A stretch of DNA of 64,000 bases, taken from NCBI RefSeq assembly GCF_000715075.1, contig NC_134081.1, positions 113,124,289 through 113,188,288 on the forward strand. Direction: 5' to 3'. Each line of letters begins with the position of its first letter. Within the stretch, counting starts at the first letter, position 1. Of this stretch, positions 23,201 through 33,480 are shown piece by piece. The DNA comes from Nicotiana tabacum. Taxonomy: Eukaryota; Streptophyta; Magnoliopsida; Solanales; Solanaceae. Under the pieces are notes generated by a model. It saw only the letters and a list, made by a program, of their open reading frames with translations. It searched no databases and was not told the DNA's origin. A program made the position numbers and the translations under genes.

Positions 23201-23218
23201 GTACGGAGATGTCTATAC
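23201..23218 (+). other. Leader hairpin, E2
   Basis: GTACGGA-GATG-TCTATAC. It matches the CHR hairpin with one G-U wobble and one mismatched pair, in the same leader position (70 bases from the primer site). Confidence 0.55.
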
Positions 23219-26200
23219 TTATCTTCGAGAGGCTGCCAAACCCTTAGGAAAATTTCACTTTCTTGTATTCTATCGTGCGGAATTGATTCAGCTTGAAACA
23301 TAACTCTTTGAATTCCTTCCACGCATTCGTATGCGCACATGAGCGCTCGGTATCAGCTGTGCATCATCAGCTTGTGATTATATGAACGAGGTTCAAGATG
23401 TGTATTCTGTGTTTTGGTGATGGGCCAGTCTGGCGGACTTGAGGCCAGGTTTAGACCGCGGCTTAGGCTCGGTAGCTTTAGTTGTAACCTGTACTTTTGG
23501 ACTCATATGTCCGGTAATGTCCCTACGAGTGGAATTTATGGCTCGATGAGCGGTGGAATGGCTTTGTGATGAGTATGATATAACTGCGAGATGTGTTAAG
23601 ACGATTTGAATGTGACGAGAAGTGTTTCCTTGAAATGCAAAGGAAGTCCATTGGGTGCTTTATTTTCATTTTTATGTGACGTACAATCTCGAGTGTGAAT
23701 GTTTTGAAAGATCTTTCACATTGTTAAATTTTAGGGCAAATTAAATTCTCATGTCTGGTTAATGAACTTAGACTTAGAAAGATTAAGTGATTTCATAGTA
23801 ATTGTGGCTGCTAAAGGGTATATAACAAGATGCCAATTTGAGACTAAGCAGGTGGGTTATCTCCTGCGTAGTAATCTATGTAGGTGTGTTCTTTATGATG
23901 TGAATAGAGTGTTTCTTTTCTACCAACGGGGCGTATGTTTTGAGATTTGAATTTGAATCGGGTTGAGAAAATTTGACTTGATTGTCGCGAGAATAAATGC
24001 TAACTTAGCGGATGATTGAGGTATTTTATGGTGGGTGTTGCATAAGCTTGAGAAGAATTTTCATTGAACTGACAGCAGCATTATGGCAGTAATGAAGTAT
24101 GGGTATTATGAGTTATCGAGTGTTTTGTTCTATGGCTTTGAGCCAAGTGGGGGAGCCTGCTATTGACAATTAAATTTCATGGATATATGTTAAATTTTAG
24201 TTTTGGTCTGAGGCATACTTGTGGGTTAGTTATGACTTGCAGAGGTGGAGATCGAGGATGACTCGGGTAAGTAAATTCCTTGATACGGGTTACATTGAAC
24301 TTTATGAAAATATGAAAATTATGGAATGATTAAGTTGTTATTTTGAAGGATGTAGTGCGCACGAAGTATGAATTTGATTGGTCGTGTTAAGGCAGGGTTA
24401 CTTCTTTGAGTGTTTATCGTGCTAAAGCAGCACATGTCTTTCGGCCCATTTGGGACGGAGTAAATTAGATTTGAGCAGAGTGGATGACTCTCGAGAGGGT
24501 TCTAATGGATTCAAAATGTATATGTGGAAATTTAAAATTTTTCAAATTTGTATATCACTAGAATTGGTTACTTACATTGGATGGTATCGGGACGTGCGGT
24601 AATTCGGTTTGACTATGGATTCTACATTTAAGTATAAGAAAGGAAAGAGGAATAATTTTAAATTCACATAAGGTATTTTCAGAGTGAGTGTTACAATTGT
24701 GGTATTTATGGAGGTGCTTAAGAAGAATACAATGGCTTATGGGCCTTAGGGCAGTGCAGTTTTATGTTAGGATGTCTTGTAGTGAGCTTTGGGTAAAGTA
24801 CTGGTGTTCTGACAAGGAGAAATGGCAACTTGAGGATAATCCAGAAGAAACTCGGAGAAAATACGACAAATGGGTAACATGCTGGATCAATATGGTAATG
24901 GTATGCTCGATTCTTTTAGTTCTTATGATGAGGTGAGGCTTTACGGGTGTTTTGTGGCAATACTCTCGGATTTGGCAACCTGTGTGGCTTGGTTGAGTTA
25001 GAGGAATTCAGCTCTGATAGCTTGGTTATGTGCAAATGGATTTCAAAGTGTTCATGATAGTTTCTACCATGGTTTGAACCGGATATTTTCTACTGGTATG
25101 GGGAACATGCTGTGTATTGTGATGTCCTCCCGGAAAGAAGCAAGAGAGAGATTTCTAACTAATAGGGTATGTAATTTGCTGGTGACTCAGAGTTTATAAT
25201 GAGATTCTCGTGCCTTTCACATGATAGATGTGATGTGTTGTGCCGGATTTAGATTTACGTATACAAGGTGGCAGTGCATTCTTGAAAGGAAGATCACAAA
25301 TTTTGGATAGAATTGTCAGTTTTAGATATTTAGATGAATGTTACAACTGCTCGATAATCCCTGAGAAGGGTGCGTATTTCAAAAGGCGCATTGTGTTTTG
25401 ACTTACGGATGTTCATTGGTATTGCAGTACTCACCTGGTTGATAGATTGCTGATATTCTAATTATTTCCATGTGGCACGGAAGAATCATGAAAGTATTCT
25501 TCATGGGAAGATCGTGAATGGAAGATGTGTTAGTCATTCTAATGTTGGAGTTGGGATCAGTTATGGTGATTCATGTGTTTGATGAATTTGGATATTGGGA
25601 GTTCTCAGAAGTATATTGTTTCGGGTTGCAGCCTATTTGAGGTGAGTATTTTCTTTAAACTCAGTGGAGGAACAAGTTGCATTAATTATTTGTGATAGCT
25701 ACGCGCTATAAGTGTGCATATATGTGAGGTTTGAGCCAATGTGCGAGCATCAGGGAAAGTATTCATACTCGAAAGAATGCTTAGGCTATGATATGACTAG
25801 AGTTGACTGTTAAGCATAAAATTATAATGTTTCTCATGTTCATACCTTTGTTGAAAACTATTTGGGCTACATTTGAGGTTACAAAGAGGCTAATTTCCTT
25901 GAATAAACGGGATAGTTACTATTTCTGCGTTAAATTGGCGATTTGAAGTGTGATAGCAGACTTTGCACATGCTTACACTATGGCACGTTATTTATACCAG
26001 TCCAGGAGCATGAGAATCTTATTTAATTATCATATACAAGTGTACTTGTTTAATTTCTCCTGTATGATATGCTGGGACTGGAGGCATGTGACCATGCCGG
26101 GCGATTCATATTATTGGCACGTGAGTGGTCTGTGTAGTGTGAGAGAATTTTATTTCTATGATAATTTATCTGGTTTATTAGTTTCCTTCCTATACAGTTG

Positions 26201-26960
26201 TGCATATGCGCCTACGGTTATCCTCTTCACGAAATTTGAGGAGTTGGTTGTAACATTGTGTTTGTAGTGGTGCTTGTTGAACTTGCAATACGGCTCTCTT
26301 CCTTGAAACATCTCCCATATTTGGGTACACAGATTGCGCAGTTGTGGCTTGAGTGATATTGATGTGGCGTGTCTATGTGATAGTTGTGTTTAATAATATA
26401 AGGTCATTGGACCTATAATGGGTACAGCTTTGTTTATGATATATTCGGGAGGAAAATATTGAAAGTCGGCTTAGAAAGTGATTATGGTTCTGGTTGGGGC
26501 GAGAGAGCTCCATGACTTGTTGCTCTGATAAGGGGTCATGAGATTTCTGCATGTTTCTTTTATTATCAGCAGTGTACGAAGGTTTTTGGAACGAGGCTTG
26601 GCTTGATATGAGGTTTTATACTAGTACTTGGTTGGTTTTGAGTAGTTACTATGATCAGAAATGGTGTTACGAGTATGCGAGTTGTGTAGTATGTTATGAG
26701 ATTATATCTGGGATTATGGTTATGGCTGGATACAACTTATTCAGACTTATACAGCATGTATATGTGAGATTCGGGTCTTGAAAAGAATTCTAGATGTTAG
26801 AAATTTGGCTCCAAGGTTTTTGGGCTAATGTTAAATTAATGATTTTCAGTTATGTTGTGTGGTCAGGCCTATATAGAATAGGGTGACGTGAGATCACCCC
26901 CGGGTACGTGCATGATAAAATGGAATATTGATTTGGTGGCTTGGAAACAACTCTTGGCAC
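23219..26960 (+). mobile_element. E2 interior, no recognisable coding region
   Basis: About 3.7 kb in which no long open frame or retroelement protein motif is visible. Small frames (for example 23762-23950, 24688-24936, 25950-26267, 26551-26781) are cysteine/tryptophan-rich translations of AT-rich DNA and show no known domain. A phrase around GGTGGGTTATCTCCT (23851) recurs in the E3 interior on the minus strand (36581-36594), so the two interiors may share an origin. Confidence 0.6.
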
Positions 26961-26995
26961 GTTCGAGGACGAACATATATTTACGTGGGGGAGAA
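26961..26995 (+). other. PPT-proximal dyad and purine tract, E2
   Basis: GTTCG-AGGA-CGAAC at 26961-26974, then TACGTGGGGGAGAA up to the LTR. It is almost the same DNA as the end of the CHR polyprotein gene, although E2 has no such gene. Confidence 0.7.
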
Positions 26996-28364
26996 TGTAA
27001 CGACCCGACCGGTCATTTTGAGTATTACGGCCCCGTTCCCCTATTTAAAATCTTGAATAACTTCCTACGAGGTATTCTAACTTGTTGTTAGCTATGTGCT
27101 CTCTATGTGTTGTAGCGATTTGACTATAAATCATGTTAGAAACTATGTTTAGGCTATATGTTGTTACTGTTGGGACCTACAGAGGTCGTGTACATGTTGA
27201 ACTATCTGCTTAATTATTGTTTTGTACTCAGTCACAGTTTACTTGTTTATTTTAACCCAGTCTCTGTTTTTATTATTGATACATCATATCATTATTGTTT
27301 GGGCTGATTTCATGATTACTGAGAGCCCGTGTGACTGTAGAGATTTATGACTGATTGAGGCCAAGGGCCTGATTGTTAGATATTATACTATAGCACGTGA
27401 GTTGTCCGTGCGGATCCAGATATTACACTATAGCACGTGAGTTATCTGTGCAGCACGTGAGTTGTTCGTGCAGATCCAGATATTATACTATAGCACGTGA
27501 GTTATCCGTGCAGCACGTGAGTTGTCCGTGCGGATCTAGATATTGATACTATAGCACGTGAGTTGTCCGTACAGCACGTGAGTTGTCCGTGCAGATTATA
27601 GCGCTTGGGTTGTAGGAGCCCCTCCGGAGTCTGTACACCCCCAGTGAGCGTGGGTACCCATTGAGTGTGAGTGCTGAGGGCTGAGAGCCGAGTGGTTGAG
27701 TTGTTGTGACGAATTGAGTGACTGTTGGCCTGAGAGGCTGTACTTGCTTTTCATTTGTTGTTGTACTTAGTTGCTAGCTGTCATTGTTGTGAAATTCTCT
27801 GAAAGATTTTATATCCGGATTACATGAAATTGAACTGTATAAAATTGATTTGACTTAAACTGCTGGATTTGAAAGCAACTCTATTCTTTGCTGGAATTAC
27901 TGAAAGTGAACTATAAATATGTAGCTCGTCACTATCTTCAGTTTCTTATTTATTATTGTTACTTGCTGAGTTGGTTGTACTCATACTATACCATACACTT
28001 CGTGTGCAGATCCAAATGTTCCTGGATATAGTGGGTGTTGATTCTTTCGCACAGTTGATTTTCCAGAGATTCAGAGGTAGCTGCCGTATTTCGCAGACCT
28101 TGCCTCTCCTTCCTTATCTCCTTATTTACTGCATTTGGTCTCAGACTATTATGGACCATATTTTCCAGACTTGTATTCACATTAGATGCTTATGCACTCA
28201 GTGACATCAGGTTTTGGGAGTGTTTATATATGTATTTGTGAGTTTTTCTTAAATTTAGATATTATGTTTTCAAACTTTAAAGATATAGTGGTTTATTGGG
28301 ATTGTTGGCTTGCCTAGTATTGAGATAGGCGCCATCATGACGGGTGATATTTTGGGTCGTGACA
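26996..28364 (+). repeat. E2 3' LTR
   Basis: TGTAACGACCC to GGTCGTGACA. It carries about seven dyad words (27382-27602). The U5 hairpin region (27992-28008) is altered to ACACTTCGTGT. Confidence 0.9.
27382..27602 (+). repeat. GCACGTGAGTTGTCCGTGC word array (about 7 copies), E2 3' LTR
   Basis: Same words and linkers as 22068-22345, three copies fewer. Confidence 0.8.
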
Positions 28365-28800
28365 TTCGCATTCGCGAAGCATACCCTCGACTGCCAGAAT
28401 TTAACCCTTCGCGAACGCGACACAAGCCTCGCGAACGCGAAGGTTTACTGTCCCCTCGTTCGCGAACGCGACGTACATCATGCGAACGCGAAGGCCAAAT
28501 GCCTATGATCCCCAGCTGCTTCCTTTTCTTCTTCGCGAACGTGTAATACCTGTCGCGTTTGCGATGCACATCCTGTCCACCCTTAGCGAACGCGTCCTCA
28601 TCTTCAAGAACACAAAGAGCAAATATTTCCAACTTCTCAGTTCCTCTTCACGAACGCGATCACTCGTACGCGAACGCGAAGCAGACTTGCCCCAAACTCT
28701 ACGTGAACGTGGACCAATATTCGCGAACGCGATGAAGAAAATGCTACTGCCATCCAAATACACTACGCGTTTGCGACCCTTGCCTCGCGAACGTGATGAA
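28365..28800 (-). repeat. TCGCGAACGCGA word array, G1 5' LTR
   Basis: At least ten CG-rich words (TTCGCGAACGCGA, CTCGCGAACGCGAAG, TTCGCGAACGTG and variants) at spacings of about 25-50 bp. This is the longest of the G1 arrays and the target of E2. Confidence 0.75.
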
Positions 28801-29495
28801 GGATTTGAGGCACCAGATACCAGCAGATTACAGCAGTGGAAAATGAAGGGAAAATGGTCCGAAATCAATCCGAAACATGCCCGAGCCCCTCGGGACCTCA
28901 ACCAAACCTACCAACAAGTCTTAATACATCATTCGAACTTAGTCAAATTCTCAATTCACATCAAACAATATCTAAATCGTGAATCGCACCCCAATTCAAA
29001 CTTTAAAACTTCAATTTCTACAATTGATGCCGAAACCTATCAAATCACATCCGATTGTCCTCAAATATTGCACACAAGTCATAATTAATATTACGGACCT
29101 ACTCCAACTTCCGGAATCGGATTTCGACCCCGATATCAAAAAGTCCACTTCCGGTCCAAATCTCCAAAAATTCGACTTTTGCCATTTCAAGCCTAAATCA
29201 ACTACGGACCTCAAATTCACAGTCCGAACATGCTCCTAAGTCCAAAATCACGCAACGGAGCTAAAGGAACCAACGGAACTCTATTCCGGAGTCGTCTTCA
29301 CACAGTTCCGACTACGGTCAAAATCCTAAGACTTAAGCTTCCGTTTTAGGGACTAAGTGTCCCAAATCACTCTGAGTCATCCGTAAATCAAACTTGACCA
29401 CATCCGCGGGACATAATACATATTTTGAGGCTGCTCAAGACCTTAAGTCACTGAACGAGGCGTTAATTCTTAAAACGAGAAGTCGGGCCGTTACA
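28365..29495 (-). mobile_element. G1 5' LTR, proximal part (split by E2)
   Basis: Resumes with TTCGC after E2. On the minus strand it begins TGTAACGGCCCGACTTCTCG at 29495 and matches the plus-strand G1 LTR at 4815 onwards. The first 435 bp on this side are the CG-word array. The 5 bases beyond (CGGGA) do not match those before the LTR at 50, so the two are not shown to be one insertion. Confidence 0.85.
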
Positions 29496-30565
29496 CGGGA
29501 TAAGGATACATTGATATACTATGCTCGATTATTTTATTTGTCTTAATGTGAATAGTGTGCTCGATTATTTTATGTTCCTTAATTTGAATGGATATTAAGA
29601 TAAGAAGATAGATTTTTGAATCTGTGTGTTTAAAATAAAAATGTGTATAATGCGCTAAAATTATTCTTTAAATTTGTGGTCTTTAATATTCATGTCATTC
29701 ATATAAAAGAATGTCATTAAGTGTAAAATGAGAATTTTGGAACTAAAAATGAAGTTAAAACACATAAATTAAAACATAAGGAGTACAAATAGTTTACTTT
29801 AGACGATCAAGCAACTGGCCCTTAAATCGTCTCCAAAAATAACTTTAGAGACATCGTCTCTATGGTGCTCATTGATCCCATTACGGTATGAAAACTTGAA
29901 AACGAAAAACATAAAGAAAATGAAGGAAAAAAAAGAGAACTAAAATTTCAACTATAGAGTGCTTATATAAAATTTCAACGCTGAACACAGACGGTCAGTG
30001 GCGGAGGTAGAAGTTTTACTAAGGGGTTCAAAAAAATAAAAGTTAAAAATTTAAAAGAGAATGTGACCAGAAAGTATTGAACTAGTGACTCCCTAATACC
30101 ATTAAGTTATGCTTTCAATTAGGATGTGTTAAATGGTTTCAAAATATAATATATAGAGGCACAAGACGGAGTTTGTCTATATGTCAGTTTAATTTTTCGA
30201 CGAAGGGGCTTCGGGTGAACCCCCTTCCGCCCCCCTAAATCTGCTCCTGCAGACAGTGATTATGATAATTAATTTACAGAAAAAATAATTAATTTTTGAT
30301 ATGAAATAATCCAACTTAGTCAATGCTTAAGAAAACAATTGAAAGTCGATAATTTATAGTACTTTGTATTTCATGGTTGTTTTGAGCATATCATGTAATT
30401 GGATATTTGAGCTTGAAAGTTGGGATTTCATAAATAAAGTTAAAAATACAATTATATATATTACCAGTGCAAATGATTTAAGATCTGAGTTTTGTTTTAT
30501 GAAGAATTAATCTAAAAAGCCATGTTACTTAATCGCTTAAATTAAAAGTAACCGACGAGCGTATA
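29496..30565. other. AT-rich spacer without genes
   Basis: No gene seen. About 1.07 kb of AT-rich DNA between the G1 LTR and E3, holding one short dispersed repeat (29995-30262). Confidence 0.6.
29995..30262. repeat. Short dispersed repeat, probable MITE
   Basis: Begins near CAGTGGCGGAGG and ends near CCCCCTAAATCTGCTCCTGCAG. The ends are partly complementary (GTGGCGGAG and CTGCTCCTGC). I recognise this as a type common in Solanaceae, but the family cannot be named from sequence alone. Confidence 0.4.
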
Positions 30566-30978
30566 TGTCACGACCCAAAATCCAAAAGAACCGTGATGGC
30601 GCCAGACACCACTGTCAGGTAAGCCAACCCTAATCAATTAATTTAACTACCCATTTTAGTATTTTTGAAATAAAAATTTCTTCAATAAAATTATAAAGAT
30701 AAAACTCATAGAGTAAATGATAAATATTTTTAGCATTTAAATTTCTAAATAATTCACAACCATTCCCAAAACCCGGCGTCACAAGTGCATGAGCATTTAC
30801 TAGGGAATTAAAAAATAAAATACAGCATCTGTCCAGAATACGAATTAGACAGAAAAATATAATAACTCTGAAGGAGACTCTGTTAGTTGCGGATCGTAAT
30901 ATAGAATGCAGCTCACCTATGTCCCCACAATTATTAACCACACCTCTGCGCTCACAAGGCCACTAGACATATATGTAC

Positions 30979-30998
30979 CTGCACAATAAAATGTGCAG
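30979..30998 (-). other. U5 stem-loop, E3 3' LTR
   Basis: CTGCACA-ATAAAA-TGTGCAG, a 7-bp stem with a 6-base loop. Confidence 0.7.
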
Positions 30999-32474
30999 CA
31001 AGTGCAGTATGAGTACGAAAACAGCGTGTACCCAGTAAATATCAAGCCTAATCTCGAAGAGGTAGAGACGAGACGGCCGACTTTGACACTCACTATGGGT
31101 CAATAATATTAAATAATCAGAAAATAGAAATATTTATATCAACGTGATTCACAGAGTTAACAGTAATTTTATTGACAAGTAGAAATAATTAAATTACTTC
31201 AATTTCAATAAATTTCCAAATTTATCTATTAGTCTCATTTACAGGAATAACAATAATTCTTAACAAGCAGGAATAATAATTCAATAAATTCCAAAGATTT
31301 CTAATTTATCAATTAGTCTCATTTACAGGAATAACAATTAATTCCTTAATAGGCAGGAATAAAAATTCATTAAATTCCAAGGATTTTTTAATTTATCAAT
31401 TAGCTTCACAAGCTGCGATAACTATTAAAGTATCGTGTAATTATTATTATTATTAAGCACGATTTCTGCCGTGGACGTACGACCCTATCTAGAGTGTCTT
31501 GTACACTGCCGAGGACGTGTGGCACGATCCATAGATGCATCTATCCTGTCGAGGCGTTCGGCCCGCTCCACAAGAAAGGAAGACATTTTCTTATGTACCT
31601 CCGGAAGGAGAGTATATTTATTATAAGATAAATTCGGGAGGAAGTATAATTTTTTTTAACAATTAATTAATTTAAACAGAAAATCAAGCATATGAGATTT
31701 TCATCCTTTAATATCTTTATCTAACAATTCACAATATATTCATATATATATCAGTTAATATTAATTAAAAAAAATACAATTTACATAAGTAATTCATGCT
31801 TTGAGTCCTAAACTACCCGGACTTTTAGCATTAATAGTAGCTACGCACGAACTCTCGTCACCTCGTGCGTACGTAGCCCCCGCAATTACAAACAATTATT
31901 CAATTTAATCCCTATGGGGTAATTTTTCCCTCACAAGAATTGACAAGATACTTACCTCGTCTCAAAGTCCACTTTTTGATTATCGTGTCGCGTAAAATTC
32001 TCGATTTGATGCCCAAAAATCCGAAACTATCCAAACGTTATATAAAATAATTAATATATGTTCAATAATTCAAAATTCATCTATTAAATAAATTACCTTA
32101 TCCAAAATGGTAAAATTTCTAAAATTCACCCCGGACCCATGTGCCTGGATGCCGGAAATTTTCTGATGAAAACTTTACCCATAATCTCAAGAACTCAAGT
32201 ATATAATTTCTACCCAATTCCATAACTATTTTCATGGTTAAAATCACATTAGTTTTATAAAAATCTAGGTTTTTCACCTAAGCCTTTGATTTCTAAGATT
32301 TACTAGTTATAATCTACCCATAATCTATATATTTAACTCTAAGTGTGTATAATTAACTTACCTTCACGTTGTTAGTTGAAATCCTCTCTCGAACAGCTCC
32401 AAAATCGCCCAAAAATGGAGGAAACGCGGACAAAAATGACTCAGACTCGCCGTTTTTAACATTTTGCCAGAACA

Positions 32475-32720
32475 GCTTTTTCGCACCTGCAAAGGGCTAC
32501 CCCACATGCGGGTTTCGCACCTGTAGAAATTCCTCGCAGGTGCGAGTTCCACTCGCCTGGGCCAAGGTTGCATCTGCGCAAAAATTCTCGCACCTGCGCG
32601 TTCGCAGGCGCGCCCAATGTTCCGCACCTGCGATGGTAGGCCTTCTTTTCCCCCTTCCGCTTCTGCTATTGAAGCTCATACCTGCGAGGGTCGCACCTGC
32701 GGCTGTCCAAGCGCAGGTGC
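32475..32720 (-). repeat. CGCACCTGCG/GCAGGTGCG word array, E3 3' LTR
   Basis: About eight words of the type TCGCACCTGCG or CGCAGGTGCGA in both orientations. The core CACCTG/CAGGTG is an E-box. It lies at the same place in the LTR as the G1 and CHR arrays, beyond a short G+C-rich phrase containing CCGAG. Confidence 0.7.
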
Positions 32721-33444
32721 TAACGAACCATAAGTAGATTTCTTCAGCATTTTTCTCCCAAGTCCGAAATTGGTCCGAGCCTCGACTGGTTAACACTCGG
32801 GGTCCCCGGGATCCCGCCCGAACATACCAACAAGTTTAAAATCATAAAACAGACTCGCTCGAACTCTCGGAAAGCGTAAAAGAACATCAAATCTAAGAAT
32901 CATACCCTAAACCAAATTGATTCAAACTTAAGAATTTCAAGTTGTTCAATTTACTTCCAATGAGCCGAAATATACTTAAACTACTCGGAATGACACGAAA
33001 TTTTGCGTGCAAGTCTTAAATTACTATACGGAACTATTCCCAAACTCGGAATTCCAAACGGACCTCGATTACTCTAAAACCTATTCCAAACCAATTTTAA
33101 GGAACTTTAAACCTTCAAATAGTTGATTTTCACTATTAAGCGCCAAAACGCTCCCGGGTTATCCGAAACCCGATTCGAACATACGCCCAAGTCCGAAATT
33201 ATCATACGAACCTATTGGAACCGTCAAATCCCGATTCTGAGGTCGTTTTCTCAAAATGTTGACCAAAGTCAAACTTGGCCTTTTAAGGCTAACTTAAGGA
33301 ACTAAGTGTTATGATTTCAACCCAAACGCATCCAAATCCCGAACCAACCATTCCCACAAGTTATAAATCATTCAAAACACATTCAGGGAGTTTATTTAGG
33401 GGAACGAGGTTCTAAAAGTCAAAACGACCGATTGTGTCGTTACA

Positions 33445-33480
33445 TTCTCTACCACTTAAATATACGTTCGTCCTCGAATG
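33445..33480 (-). other. Purine tract and PPT-proximal dyad, E3
   Basis: On the minus strand ATTCG-AGGA-CGAAC (33466-33479), then AAGTGGTAGAGAA up to the LTR start at 33444. It is the same layout as in CHR and E2. Confidence 0.65.

Larger units (their letters stand above)
21671..28364 (+). mobile_element. E2: non-autonomous LTR retrotransposon (LARD-like)
   Basis: A complete 6.7-kb insertion: LTR 21671-23128, tRNA-Met primer site, leader, non-coding interior of about 3.9 kb, purine tract, LTR 26996-28364, and the perfect 5-bp duplication TTCGC. I find no gag, protease, RT or integrase motif in the interior in any frame; the longest open frame is about 105 codons (25950-26267) and has no recognised domain. 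It keeps the cis signals of autonomous gypsy elements, so it was probably mobilised by proteins of another family such as CHR. It inserted into the CG-word array of a G1 LTR. Confidence 0.88.
30566..33444 (-). repeat. E3 3' LTR
   Basis: Plus-strand ends TGTCACGACCC and TGTCGTTACA. It contains the U5 hairpin (30979-30998), the GC-rich module (31455-31640) with ATAGATGCATCTAT (31531-31544), and the word array (32475-32720). A GAAGGTAAGTT near 32360 (minus strand) could be a splice donor. Confidence 0.88.

Noticed and set aside
25950..26267. 105-codon open frame in the E2 interior as a possible protein
   Set aside because: No domain, no related frame seen in E3, and composition matches translated AT-rich DNA.
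28270..29088. Arginine-rich open frames of 120-202 codons on both strands
   Set aside because: They arise from the TCGCGAACGCGA word array of a G1 LTR, which keeps several frames open by lacking stops.
45..29500. Pairing the G1 LTRs at 50 and 29495 as the ends of one element by a target duplication
   Set aside because: The outer 5-bp flanks (CAACT and CGGGA) differ, the left LTR is followed by a primer-site-like remnant, and rearranged DNA separates them.
32364..32796. Overlapping open frames of about 100-120 codons
   Set aside because: Same explanation: the CGCACCTGCG array in the E3 LTR. The equivalent frames at 39735-40239 differ in length and frame.
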